A stretch of 64,000 bases of DNA from Fasciolopsis buskii (lineage: Eukaryota > Platyhelminthes > Trematoda > Plagiorchiida > Fasciolidae): assembly GCA_008360955.1 (NCBI GenBank), contig LUCM01006560.1, forward strand, positions 233,573-297,572, read 5' to 3'. The notes under the pieces were generated by a model, which saw only the letters and a program-made list of their open reading frames with translations, was not told where the DNA came from and made no database searches. How positions within the stretch are numbered: position 1 is the first letter of the stretch; each line of letters starts with the position of its first letter. A program made the position numbers and the translations under genes. Of the stretch, positions 12,384 to 23,879 are shown one piece after another.

Positions 12384-13414
12384 CTACAATATTTTTATGA
12401 GACCACAGTGGCTACTGTGTCAAAAACTGTCCGCTTCTCACCGATAATTGGGTTGAACTTTGAAAAAAAGTCAACTTTTTCTCATGTTTATTGCATTATT
12501 TCAAGTTTGAACGTGCGAGTCGCGTGTCTTTGAATTCAAATATCCAAATTAATCTCTTCTGGTAGAAAAAATATTAGCAAAGATTGCTGTTTGGTTCTAT
12601 GCTTGTACGTGGTACCACCGTCAAAAGATTGTGGTCTATTCTTGAGAGGTCTGAGGATCAAATTCGTGATTCTACTGTCGTAAAAATCTCAGTTGTCCGA
12701 GATGAATCAAGCAAAATGTTAGGGGATTTGAAATTGGTACCGCGGCTACGCTCCACATGCTTGGCAATATTTCGGTTTCCGTGCAAGATTTTCCATTGGA
12801 CTTTTATATTCCAGTTTAAATTGGATCAATTTACAATTCGATTAAAAATGAGAACATGAGATAGAGTACAGATGGAGGGAAGATGGAAATCCTGGGAGAG
12901 GATAGGCAACTTTGAGCTGGGTGCACTTATACGAACACGGCTGTGAACGCACTAGGGTTGACTGAAAATTAGTACTTCATCCCTAAGTGTAAAACGCATC
13001 ACGATGGATTTGTTGGAACCTAATTGGCGCTCCCTTGATAAGAGGAAAACTTTTCAGTTACATGGACGGTCGAATTTGCAACAACGGTGGCTTAGTGCTA
13101 TTCAAAAATTAAAGAGTGCCAGTTGTCATGTTACACTGGCCCATATGGTAACCGAGACCAGTCACTGTTGCATCCATAAATCCATCCGCAGTGAAATTTT
13201 CACAACCGTGACGAATCTCAACATAACAATCATCTCCAATATGGTCCCCGTTATTACAATTATCCAAAGCGATGGTGGCGTGGTGGCATTCGTAGCAGTG
13301 GCGTCAACTGACGTTGCAAAAACCGACTGATTAAACCCAAAATATTGACATTCAGGTGCAATATTTCAAAGTCAGATATCCGAGAGGGCGACGTACTGTT
13401 GAATGTGCACTCTG
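12384..13414. other. No recognised gene
   Basis: The best open frame is 13004-13330 (plus, ATG start, 108 codons), ending about 85 bp before the LINE 5' end. It shows a hydrophobic C-terminal half but no motif or splice support, so it is not called. Confidence 0.45.
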
Positions 13415-15850
13415 TCACAGCGAGACTGCACCTTGACGTGGTTTGACGGTTTGCGTGCCTCCATGACCCAACTAACCATACAAGATGGCTTATCTCATAC
13501 CGAAAATCCAATCACGCTCGGAAGGTTAAGGGGTTAATGGGCATGACCAAGTAATCTCCTGGTCCTCCAGGTTTGCAGTTAATCTCATCTTGCAACTCAA
13601 TCGGGAAAAGAGTGATAGAATAATTGATTCAAGGAGATGGGCTCCCACTTAGCCGCTCCACGACGCCTTGCTGAAGGGTTCTCGCTAGACCGGAAGGCTT
13701 TGGTTGGGAGCCTAATTCGTTCTCCTGCTTAGCGGCTAGACCCCTAGCAACATTTATCCGAAAAACCTCAATGAATAGCGTAAACACAGTAAATTCCACA
13801 TCGCATCAATCGTCGCGCAGGATAATCATGACCGCGCTACCCATTGCTTCGAGCAGGGTGGGGAGTGGACCGGCGGTGGTCAAACGGATAAGACCGTGGC
13901 GCTTAAACGTAACGGTCGCGGGTCCAAATTCTCCCACCGCCAGTCAACTTACCCACTTGGCAGCCTCGGCTGGTCGCGGCCCCCTTCCTGAAAATTGATG
14001 TACCTTGTTGTTTCATTAATAAAGGGAGTAAATGAAAAAAGATAAAAGATAAATATACGCTTGCTCCGAATTCTCGTGCTGGGTTAACGCCCCACTGCCT
14101 GTAGGTGAAACTTTTCACTCAAAGGCTCCGGTTAATGTTCCCAAAGAAAAACCCATCCTACATCGTGGGCAACCTCGAAATACCGGTCGTCCGAATACGC
14201 CTAGTATGCTTCGTACAGAGAACCATTCTAATTTCTATTCTTCCGAAATAGGGACGGACCATGCAAGATGCCACGAAGAATTGCGCCTCGATGGATTTAT
14301 CTAGTGACAGCATTAGTCGAAGGGGGAGAAGTAGTTTGCAAGCATTACTTAAGTGTTCACTTCACTTGCGTGTTTTCAACGTCCGAGCACTCGCCCAAAT
14401 CAGGCAACAAGCAGCCCTAGCTGGAACTCTTGAATCTTTTAAAATAGATTTATACTGCAACTTCGAAACGCACATGCGGGATCGCACTTCCATGATCACT
14501 CTTCGTAGCCCATATACAACCTCATTCTCTTGCTTCACTCTTCGCGTGTCCGGTGATCCGGTTTCGAGCGCTCTTGGCGAGGCTGGTGTTGGGATCGCTT
14601 TGGGAGTGCGAGTCGATCGTACACACATAGATTGGATTCCAGTCAACAGCCGTTCTATGTGTAGTTTGGTTAGACTGTTCTGCACGTGTGAATAACAATG
14701 GATTGATGCGCCCTTGTTTGTTCGTCCTATCTGCGTATGCGCCCACCAATTGCAGCTCCCCTGAGGCCAAAGACGACTTCTACCGGAGGTTTTGTGGGTT
14801 ACTCCGATGTGTGCGTTCAACGGACGTTGTTTTCGTTGCTGGTGATTTTAACGCCCAACTTGGTTACTTGATATATAAAGAAAAGTAGATCGAGGGACAA
14901 TTTTCTGTCCCATCCGATCGGACTGACAACGGAGATCGTCACATCCAAGTTTGTTTGGACCACAGGGTGTTTCTGACAAATACCAATTTTTGTCACAAAG
15001 GCTATATCGAGAAACCTGGCAACCTGCTTCACCTTCACACTTTTGGACTCAGATAGATCACAATGCCATTGGTCACCGGAGGCATGAATCAGTCGATAGT
15101 TGCTGATCATTCTGGTTCACACCTGTGAACTCAAACCATGCTATGGCCCGAGCTCTCATTTGTTTGCGCCTAGTCAGTGATCACGTCAGCACAAAATTTA
15201 CTTGTCGGCCATAGCAGATTCTAGATGATAATCCCCGACCTCAGTTCCAATCGAAACTCTTAATGAGGTTTTCGACTGAATAGAATGCCCAGAATCTGAG
15301 CGAACACTAGAGGGTAATCGAAGCAGACCTACAGTCAGCGGTAATTGCCGTGTACATAAACCACAGAGGTGTTGGGTATCCCAGGTTACAGTTGCACCGT
15401 TAGATACACACAGACCCACCCCTAGGGATGCAACGTGCAATAAGACTCACAGATCCGGGGACCTCAAATGACCCGGAACATGAGAAATGACCGGTGCGTT
15501 GGTGGATAGAAAAGTGTAGAAAAATGGAGAAGTCTGCGGCTGTCGGAAATATTTCCAATCTAAAGGGATTCATTTCAAATGCTAGTACACGGAATTCGTC
15601 TGTCATCGAGGTGATTAAAGAATCGGACCGTTCACTGGTTTACTCTCCAGACCATCGCCTGAAAATTTCGGCAGGACAATTCTGGACAAATTAAAATGAA
15701 CCTGGGGCTATAGTGGATGCTCCACATGTGACAGCAAGTGAACCAATGCAGGCGGATACTAGCCGTGCTCCCGAAATAGAAGTGATCAGAAAGTAAGATT
15801 TTCTTATAAGGCAAAAAACGGCTAGACTGGATGGGCTTGGCGCGGACTAG
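13415..15850 (+). mobile_element. LINE copy with 5' end, APE endonuclease and linker; RT lost
   Basis: This is a 5' portion of a non-LTR retrotransposon. The first 89 bp are 98% identical to 23880-23968, and the flanks differ, which places the 5' end at 13415. An untranslated region follows, cut by a SINE at 13872-14054. The endonuclease begins near 14340 with an F-NVRAL block, continues through DPVSSALGEAGVGIAL (about 14550-14610), and then in a second frame LSAYAPTNCSSPEAKDDFYR (14731-14790) and VVFVAGDFNAQLGYL (14827-14870). AYAP and GDFNAQLG are typical APE-family metal-binding motifs. Decayed WTQIDHI/SDHA-like traces (about 15040-15140) and a linker with RWWIEKCRKMEKSAAVGN (15495-15550) follow. 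Frameshifts and stops are numerous, and similarity ends before the RT domain. Confidence 0.85.
13872..14054 (+). mobile_element. tRNA-derived SINE inserted in the LINE 5' region
   Basis: The head folds like a reduced tRNA: GGCGGTGG at 13872 pairs with CCACCGCC at 13934-13941. A box-A-like TGGTCAAACGGA and a mutated box B (GGGTCCAAATT) lie between. The body (CCCTTCCTGAAAATTGATGT, then TTGTTGTTTCATTAATAAA) is shared with the SINEs at 55621 and 61098. The tail is AAAAGATAAAAGATAAA. It interrupts the LINE between its 5' region and its endonuclease, so it is younger than that LINE. An AATAAA lies at 14018-14023. Confidence 0.85.
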
Positions 15851-17334
15851 CTACACTCGGGAGTTGTTGGCTCTCAAGGTCAAATCTCGCATCCAACTAC
15901 TTATTTTGTAAACATTCAAATGGCTATTGCACAGTTTGTCACCGTGTTGTTGTGTTTATTGTTGTTTGTCACAATAGTTCGTGTACACACTGACCGATTG
16001 TCTGACAGACTGGTCTCCCGACCGACGGAAAACACCACAAAACTGGGCCTGTCCCAATTTAGACCCAGCGTACGTGCCAGCATTAACAACATTGCCGACT
16101 AACGGATGATCGCCTGGTAACTTTTACCGAGTTTCAACAAATGTGTACATTGCTCTGCTTTCGTTGAATTTTTCTGTCTTCTTAATCCCGATTCAAATAT
16201 CAGAGAGTGGGAGAGAGAGAGAGTTTTCCCGTCTCCGTTTCATTGACTGTAAATGAGGTCCTGTGTTCAGTCTTCTCAGTTCAATCAAGATTTCACACAC
16301 GCAAATTTCGTGTGCGTATGCACCCGCGTACCCATAGCAAACACGAGTGACGAAACCGGTCGTGATTACACAACATCAAAATGATAGATCTATCGATTTC
16401 CACATTCAGTGCAATCGAATGTAATCATATGAATCGTGTATACATACTGCACGCGTGCATGCATACGCACATACGCACGAAAGCGGATAAGCAAGCAAGT
16501 ACGCAATAACAAAGAGCAATGCTAGAAAAACGATTAACTGGTTACACAATAGCCTCCAGTCGATGCGGGCTTTAGTGACGTCATTCGTGTGCGTATGTGC
16601 GGGCATAGAGCACTTATGCAAACAATCGACAGGCATTAACCGCGACAAAGACACCAGAACGAGTGCAATCGAAGTTGTGACCGACGCATATCTGGATGTT
16701 GTAACTGGGGCTATGGATAAGAGTCGTAAGCATGAGTGACACAATCGGGTCTGTTTAACACTAGGGTTAGTACAAAACTGTCTGCAATTCCGCACACAAA
16801 CAGTGCTTTGGCTGAGTAGGTGAACAAAATTCTGCAACAACTATGCTGATTCTCCCTTGTGCAGAGGGAAGGAGAAAGAGAGGACGAAGAGGGGAGTGTT
16901 TGAGTAGTTACCTTTACCAAACCATATACTGAACTGATTAGGACAATCATCACTACAGGCTATCAGTTGAGGACAAGTTTTGTCATCGCTCTATGTTCTC
17001 ACTCCACTGGTAAACACAACGATTTCAGAGTGTAAGAAACTACCCAAGCATGGAATTCATTCACGCGCATAAGCGCTTTTCAGCAAGCGGGAATGGGTCA
17101 TAGTAAACAACTGGGTAACCAAACATTGTCCAGTTTATCGAGGATCTCAGGTCAGTTCAGCCTAATTCGTCCGTTCAAAAAATAGCCCTGCACCAACATG
17201 CCCTAGTTGTGATTACTAACTCATAGCACCATCTCCTCAGAGGAGAAAGAGAGAACAACGAACAGTGAAAGATCGATCACAAAGTAATAAAATGAACAAC
17301 AATGTAGAACAGAAGAAAATTTCGAATACAAAAT
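15851..17334. other. No recognised gene; isolated hammerhead-core match
   Basis: Holds a short GA run (about 16206-16222), a 14-base match to the hammerhead core at 16351-16364, and a palindromic TGACGTCA at 16576-16583. Minus-strand frames of up to 144 codons (16406-16840) have no motif. Confidence 0.5.
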
Positions 17335-18640
17335 TGCCCGGGGCGTGTCGCCCACTGTCCATGACCATCGCTTACGCGGGGGGATCCCGTGGACCCAAAC
17401 TCGGTAGTTTAACCGCACCTACACGAGCCGGTTAAAGTTTTCATACATTTCTGCCATTTCATTGACCGGGTACTCCGAACAATTTTTTCATCAATACCTG
17501 CTTCGAAGAACAGCGTACAACGAGGCAGTTGTTCTGCGAGCGTGCGCAAAACGTGTCCCAACCACCTCCACATATTCTGATTCAGTGCGTGTTCTAAAAA
17601 GAGGTTGAACCCTATTGCCCAGTACGTTATGCCTAACCTCACAAAATTCAACCCACCATATTCTACCAATACCACGAAGGCGACGGTATTCAAACGTCAA
17701 AAGTCTTCGCATACCTTCAGCTCTCAATGGCCATGTTTCGGAGCCGTTTAGCAACGCCTACCTCGCCACCGCTGCTGTTGCTGTGTATACTCGAGCTTTG
17801 ATCGATAACCAAATGTCAGGTCTACGCCACAGACGTCCCAAACTGACAAATGCCAACCGAGCCTTCAATATGTGTGAAGACACTTCATCTGAGATACAAC
17901 TACCCAGGTAACTAAATCTGCCCACTTCATCGAGTTGTTTCCTTGCAAGAAGAATGTTTGGTTTCGAACTAATCCACTCGTTCAACAGCATTTTACACTT
18001 CGAAGATCCAACACGCACATCAAACATGCCTATAAACTATCGTTTAGACGATGGGGAAAAACTTGCAACACTATACGGGTGCACAACGTCATCCGCATAT
18101 TCCAAGTCAGGCAGATTTTGGTTTGAGCAAGCATCAATGCCACTATTCTCAAATGATGGGAGAGCTATCTCCATAATCATTTCCAACAAAAAAAAACTGA
18201 AGAGAAAAAGTGGAAGGTGAGATCAACCCTGACGGTAACTGCTTGTCATAGTGAACTCGGGTAGGAGAGCATCGTAAGCATGAACTCGGATTTGGTTGTT
18301 CGCATACAAAGATTGGATGAGTGAAGTGGGTTTTTCTGGCACACCCGTCAATGAGAGGCAGTGTCAAATAACTACACGATCGACTGAGTTGGATCCCGTC
18401 TTCAACTCAAAAAATGCGGACATCGTGGGTTCACGGAATACGTGCGCATCTGCCGCAAAGTGAAAATTTGGCCAATAACACCACGACCGGGATGAGGGCC
18501 GGGTTGTATCTCGCCCATACGCCTTTCGCGAGTACTAGTTGGTCGGGAGAAAATAATTTCTACGAGCTGTTTGTATGCAGTTCTTATGAAACCGTCTGGG
18601 TTATAGAGTTAAATGGTAATGGCGAGGTTTGGTATCGTCC
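17335..18640 (-). pseudogene. LINE reverse transcriptase remnant, minus strand
   Basis: This is a fairly long decayed RT, read from high to low coordinates. A block ending TRERRMGEIQPG (about 18560-18510) is followed by HPGRG..GQIFTLRQM, SLYANNQIRVHAYDALLPEF (about 18310-18250), and a damaged VRQG-FLF region near 18200. NQNLPDLEYADDVV (about 18120-18080) carries the catalytic YADD. Next come SSKCKMLLNEWISSKPN, LDEVGRFSYLGSCIS (about 17930-17890), ARLAFVSLGRLWRRPDI, NGSETWPLRAEGMRRL (about 17750-17700) and IGRIWWVEF. A C-terminal KLPSLGPRDPP-like trace sits near 17400-17370. Frameshifts divide it into several frames. No endonuclease is attached, consistent with 5' truncation. Confidence 0.88.
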
Positions 18641-20764
18641 CTGACAAAAGCTTCTTGTCCGTATGACCTCGAGTGAATCGGCCCCATGAGCTCTTTCTTG
18701 ACTTCAATTGTTATCATATGGGGACTGAATGACTGAAATGAATTTCTCTTTTACATCCTTAAACGGGTTGAACGGTACAGAATGGTTCCCAATTTGTGAC
18801 AACCAAAACGATCTGAAGAACCGAATTCGCTCCGCTACTTGTTTTGGCACCTAATCTCCATGTATCCCGGTCATCGGACACGAGTTTGTGCGTTCTCCCA
18901 GCGGTTGTGCTGAACGTTAACGAGTCGACGGACTTGTTTTCTCGGATCAAAATTCTAGTTTATTTACAGACCCGCACTGGCTCTTTCTGAGGCTGAACCA
19001 ATCACGGTCCCATATCCCTCTTTCCGGAGTCTTAGCCATTCATGAAATAATTCACCATGTGATATCATCGCTCAGCTCACCATTCTTGCACATCGACCAG
19101 CTTCACATTTGACCTAGCACGTGGGATCTTCGGAGAAAGAGGACTTCCATTTTTCGTTAAACGATGAATGGGATTGTATTTACAGACTATCAACAAATCC
19201 ATTGGTCGGGGTTGCTATTTACATCCTCCAGTCGGTGACAGAGTCAGCAACCTTTACACAGTCTGACTGCTTCAAACGTTATCGAACAATAAGGACCACA
19301 ACTGGGATACGTAGGAGTTGCGTTTCAACCAATCGCTCGACCTACCGATTAACACCTGGACTCTGCGTGCCTGACTTCATAACTGTTCTTAAGGTTTTAT
19401 CGCCATGGTCGAGCAGTTTTTCCAAATACCTCTGAGACCGAGTGACGATAATGGAACATCGGTCAGAAAATGAATCTACACCACAACACTGTACCTATAT
19501 CCCGTGTTATCTTCGCAACCGGCTGGGACCGGTTACGGTGGGACTGGGATGAGAAGAATGTTAGTTCGTATTTCGTCCGGCTCGTTATGCACCTGACCTG
19601 TTGCAACCTTATGTGATTTTATGCCATCCGAATTTTAAAGTTGTGACTGCTGGTTCCCTCTTCGTTCTGTTCGTTCCTAGAAGTTATGGTATATGACCTT
19701 ACCATAGCATCATTCGCACTTAGAAACGATGCATCCATATACGCCACGAGTTCCCTGATGTCAAAAGTGCCAGGACGACTTTGAAAAAGTGATATCCCAG
19801 TGCTCCATTTGTCGTTTACTTCTTTGTTGAATGACACAACCTTCAAAGATCTGAGTTAGTAATGTGAACTTTGTATGTTGCCGTAAACGTTCCATTAGCA
19901 ATTGCATTAACCCTTCTTCAGTGGCAAATCCTGGACAAGTAGATGCCAAATGGGTGCATCATGTTCATATTACGAGTGCACATCCTATTCTGGTAAGAGT
20001 TAGTTTCTGTCCACTGGACATTGTTTACAAATTCATCCCACACTACCAAGAGCATGGAGTGAATCCACATGAACAGAGTACGAAGATAGGACCTAACTGA
20101 ACACATTCCAGGAACCGAAACCTTGAACATCATCATCAAAATAAAAGTAACACCCATGCCCATTACCTTCTTCTCTGATTGTACAACAACGACATTACAC
20201 TTTAAAAGAGGGAAGCAATCAATTAGAAGCAATCAAAATTATTCATTACCCCCAGCAAATGATAGCAGCCGAACAACATTTTGATACAATCACCAGAACG
20301 ACTGAGTCGCAATCTAGAGTCAGACAATCAATCAGTCAATAGTCGCATCGGCTCAAACGACAGCGTGTGTGCGCGCACCTACCGGCGTGCACATGAACTA
20401 CGTATCACATGGACCAGACCGTCTATCGATCGTCAAGTTCAAACAACCAAACGAGAAAAGTTGCTGGTCGGGGTTAAAAGGATGACTACGCCCGTGTGGA
20501 CACAGAGCGGGAAGACATAAGTGTACACATTTCTCGAATGGCTCAAATACGTGACTGGTGGACGGCTGGTAGATTCAACGCAAGCAATTATTCACTAAAG
20601 GGGACTCGGATGATATCGTTGGGTCATATCAGAGGCCTTTCATTGATTTTTGAAATTGAGTTTGTGGCGTTAACAGCCTGTCACATGAACCCTACAAATA
20701 TTTCCCTCCTCTCATCTTTCCCCTAAACAGTTTCTTCTTCCGCCGTGATTCTAATGTCACGTGA
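18641..20764. other. No recognised gene
   Basis: Short frames only, none with a motif or clean splice borders that I could support. No tandem repeat of note. Confidence 0.5.
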
Positions 20765-21478
20765 TTTGCACATACACTTATCATTACAAGGTCATACGAA
20801 AATGTGAAATGTCCCAACTACCCCAACTGCTCACTGATATTCACGTACTGGGCAGCTACATATTGCTCCAAAAGCGACAACCTCCCGCCAAGTAAATGCC
20901 TGCAGCGATTTCGCGAACGTTGGCACAGAGGTCAACTAAGGTTTGTCTACGCCGTAGATTTTCTAGGGAAACATCTGCTTGTCTCGATCAGGAACTGTGA
21001 AAATTCGGTGTATGCAGTTTCCTGGCGGGCCAGCCACTTTTTGGGCAATGGATACATTTTTCCTGCACAACGAAAGCAAGATATGCTACTGACTGGGTGC
21101 TGGAATAACAAAAATGCATGGTGCTCATTGGGTCGACCGAACGTTAAAATGAATGTCTTTTGGAGTTGCGTGAGAAAAGTAACGGGAATCGATCGGGAGA
21201 GGGAAAAGCTCAGACATAATTCCTCAAATAATTTAGGAAACTTCCGAAAATACATGAACCTTTCCAAAATCGATCGAAAATATGGTCGGAGTTTTAAATT
21301 GTCAAGTCCAATCCGATTGGCGGGCGTCATTCACTACAGCTCTATCCGTAGGTGGGCATCCCAAAAATTGGTGTGCCGACAAACTCATCACGTCCACAGA
21401 CCAACCACAACAAAATTGTCGACGAGGAAATCGGGTCAAATTTCCGAACGATTTGGCGTAGATACTAAAATGAGATAA
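20765..21478 (+). CDS. Unusually long open frame, unknown protein
   Basis: The frame is open from just after a TGA at 20763-20765 to a stop at 21476-21478, about 236 codons. It is the longest frame in the window apart from those running through N. There is no early ATG (the first usable start is a GTG at 20804), so as a host feature it would be an exon or a relic. The peptide is basic, has CPNYPNC near its start and a Lys/Arg/Ser/Asn-rich second half (REREKLRHNSSNNLGNFRKY). I recognise no domain. The minus strand also has a 127-codon frame at 20947-21330, so strand choice is uncertain. Confidence 0.22.
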   Translation, partial: FAHTLIITRSYENVKCPNYPNCSLIFTYWAATYCSKSDNLPPSKCLQRFRERWHRGQLRFVYAVDFLGKHLLVSIRNCENSVYAVSWRASHFLGNGYIFPAQRKQDMLLTGCWNNKNAWCSLGRPNVKMNVFWSCVRKVTGIDREREKLRHNSSNNLGNFRKYMNLSKIDRKYGRSFKLSSPIRLAGVIHYSSIRRWASQKLVCRQTHHVHRPTTTKLSTRKSGQISERFGVDTKMR

Positions 21479-23879
21479 TTCTATCGACGTCGGTTTAAAC
21501 CGCGACAAACCTCGGATGTTCCTACATTTCAGTCCTATCTACGGCACTGAAACTAAACTTGTCGATTCCTATTGTCCAAGGAAGAACGTCGATCTCACCA
21601 GCATTACAAATAGGAAGTGTTGGAAGAATTTGGACGCAACTTGTAGAAGATTTTACCGTGTAGGCAGATCTATAAATGGTTCTAGGGATGACAGGCTATA
21701 CGTAATAGAAAAAACGCAAACTCACTGCATAGATTAGTATTCATGCGCACGTCACCGTTGCTGTGATGACTATAATGCAATACGTATTTCAGGTGTTTGT
21801 GTGTGTGTGTGTGTGTGTGTATGTATGCGGAATTGCTTGGACGGGCTAAAACAGATAATATGACGTGGATTAGAAAAAAAGTATGTTTCATTATATGCAC
21901 AGAACCGGAGATGTGTCGCTATGTGTCATGGGTGGCCGAAAAAAACTCAGTATCCCTTGTTCTTCTCTATTGCAACGCTAATTGGATCATTCTCCCTTCA
22001 CCCGTACAAATCCATTTGGTTTTGTGGAAAATTGATGCATGCCAGTCAGCTCAGAGTCGAGGATGGACAAAAAAAGTGGGACAGGTAACTTAGGGCTAAC
22101 AGGTCGAGCACATTGTGATGATACGCTGAAGTCCTCTATCACAATTTAGTACGAAACATAAAAGATACATAATAATTAGCTTTGTGTATGTCTGTGTGTG
22201 TGTGTAGCTGGGTATGATGGCAACTGGGAAACGATCAAGTTGGTGGAATATCTGCTATCTGTCAGAATCAAAGGAATGCAAGAATATGCGAGTTTCAAAG
22301 AACGGAATGAAACGAATAGGTATGGATCGGTCGTTGGAATGAGATACTTCCTAAGTTATGCACACAATGATAAAGATGCCGTCAGTCATGCAGTCAGTGA
22401 TAAATAACAACCTGTGGCAGCTTATTACTTTCCACTTTGGTCGATCAACGACTAAACACACCAAATTCCTTCGTTTGCGAGTACATGAGAAATTCAATAT
22501 GACTTGTTATTGAACAACGGAAAGGGAGGGTAAAATTACAGTCAGTTCTTGCCACTGAAGACTAAGATGAAGTGGAAATGCTCCCCCTTGTGATGGGCAT
22601 TTTACATCGGGATAAAAGTTGACGTCGAGAAAACACGTTTGCACATCCACGTCCGGAGTTTATGCCCTCGATCATCGTCATCTTTTTTAGCCCCCTATTG
22701 CAGAACCCACTCCGAACCAGGTAATGGGAGTAGTTCACTTGTTTTATCAAATCACGAGGTGATTGATTTTGAGTGGATACGGTTGGTACCGAGGTGATCC
22801 ATTAGAAAAAATGTTGTGTACGAATGCTCACCAGAACTGCCAATGGTGACTTAAGACTCGATCACGGGAAGTTAGCAACAGAGGACAGCGAACTGAAATC
22901 AGTCATGTTCGATTTCACTGTGTCAATGGCGAGTAGTGCAAGAAATTATCATTAAGCACGAATACCTACGTTGCCACACTAACTAGGCTACTGTGGTTTC
23001 TCCCAGTTAAATTAGGCATTCCGTTAGGCAATCTTGTCACTGTGTTAAGTCAGGTTCGTCAATAAGATGCACAGTTGGTAAATCAAGAGGGACACCTAAG
23101 GCATGTCACCTGAGTATTACAAACGGCCGGCGCGACTTCGTCAAGCGTCAAAATTAGCGTATCGATATGCCCAACTTGAAGCACGAGAGCTGTGCATCAA
23201 ATGAGTCTTCCAGGTCGACTCAGATGGTCAACTGTTCAAGTCACCGCTAAGTTAATCACTGCCAAGCGAACAAAGGGGGTTCAACAATAATATTATGTCA
23301 TACAATCCAAGCGATGAGATAACACTTCGCGATAAAAGATCGAAAAAATCGGATGTCCAAAGCCATGAGACAACAATATTAACACAAGAATTCAAACGGT
23401 TGAATTGAAGACAAGGAGAAATATGGAATGGGATAGGCAGTTGGGAAACGATGAAGAAAACAGTTCTAAGGTATTTCTTTGGAGTTACGTGATGCCTTGA
23501 GCACATGATGGATCAATTTACAAACCGAATACGGTCAAAACACCTAGGGCTTGCGGCTTAGAGACTACGCCATCACACAACTAACAGAGTTGACTTCAAC
23601 CTGGCTGTACAAGTGGAATCAGTTTAAAACTGCATATCTCAAGGAGATTTGCGCAAGTGCCAGGATGAATTACTTGCTGCGTTGACCAATGGCGCAATTA
23701 GTGATACGAAAACCTTGATAAAATTTCTCACTTCCCGAAATTTCCCCAAAGCGCTTGCCAGTCGTCTCCTCGCGCCCATTGTGAGATAATCAACCAACAA
23801 ATGGCAGTCAAAATTCCGCTTTCGATAGGTGATAAACTTACCTAAACTGAATAAGAAAAATCCGTCAACGTTAGGTGTA
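21479..23879. other. No recognised gene; GT microsatellite
   Basis: A GT repeat occupies about 21795-21820. Frames such as 22198-22407 (plus) and 23252-23506 (minus) have no motif. The stretch ends where the conserved LINE 5' end begins. Confidence 0.5.

Noticed and set aside
11913..12533. A 206-codon plus-strand frame as a gene
   Set aside because: It has Cys- and Ser-rich composition without a motif and overlaps a better exon-like frame on the minus strand; it looks like an antisense shadow.
14362..14820. A 152-codon minus-strand frame
   Set aside because: It is the antisense of the LINE endonuclease, which has recognisable motifs on the plus strand.
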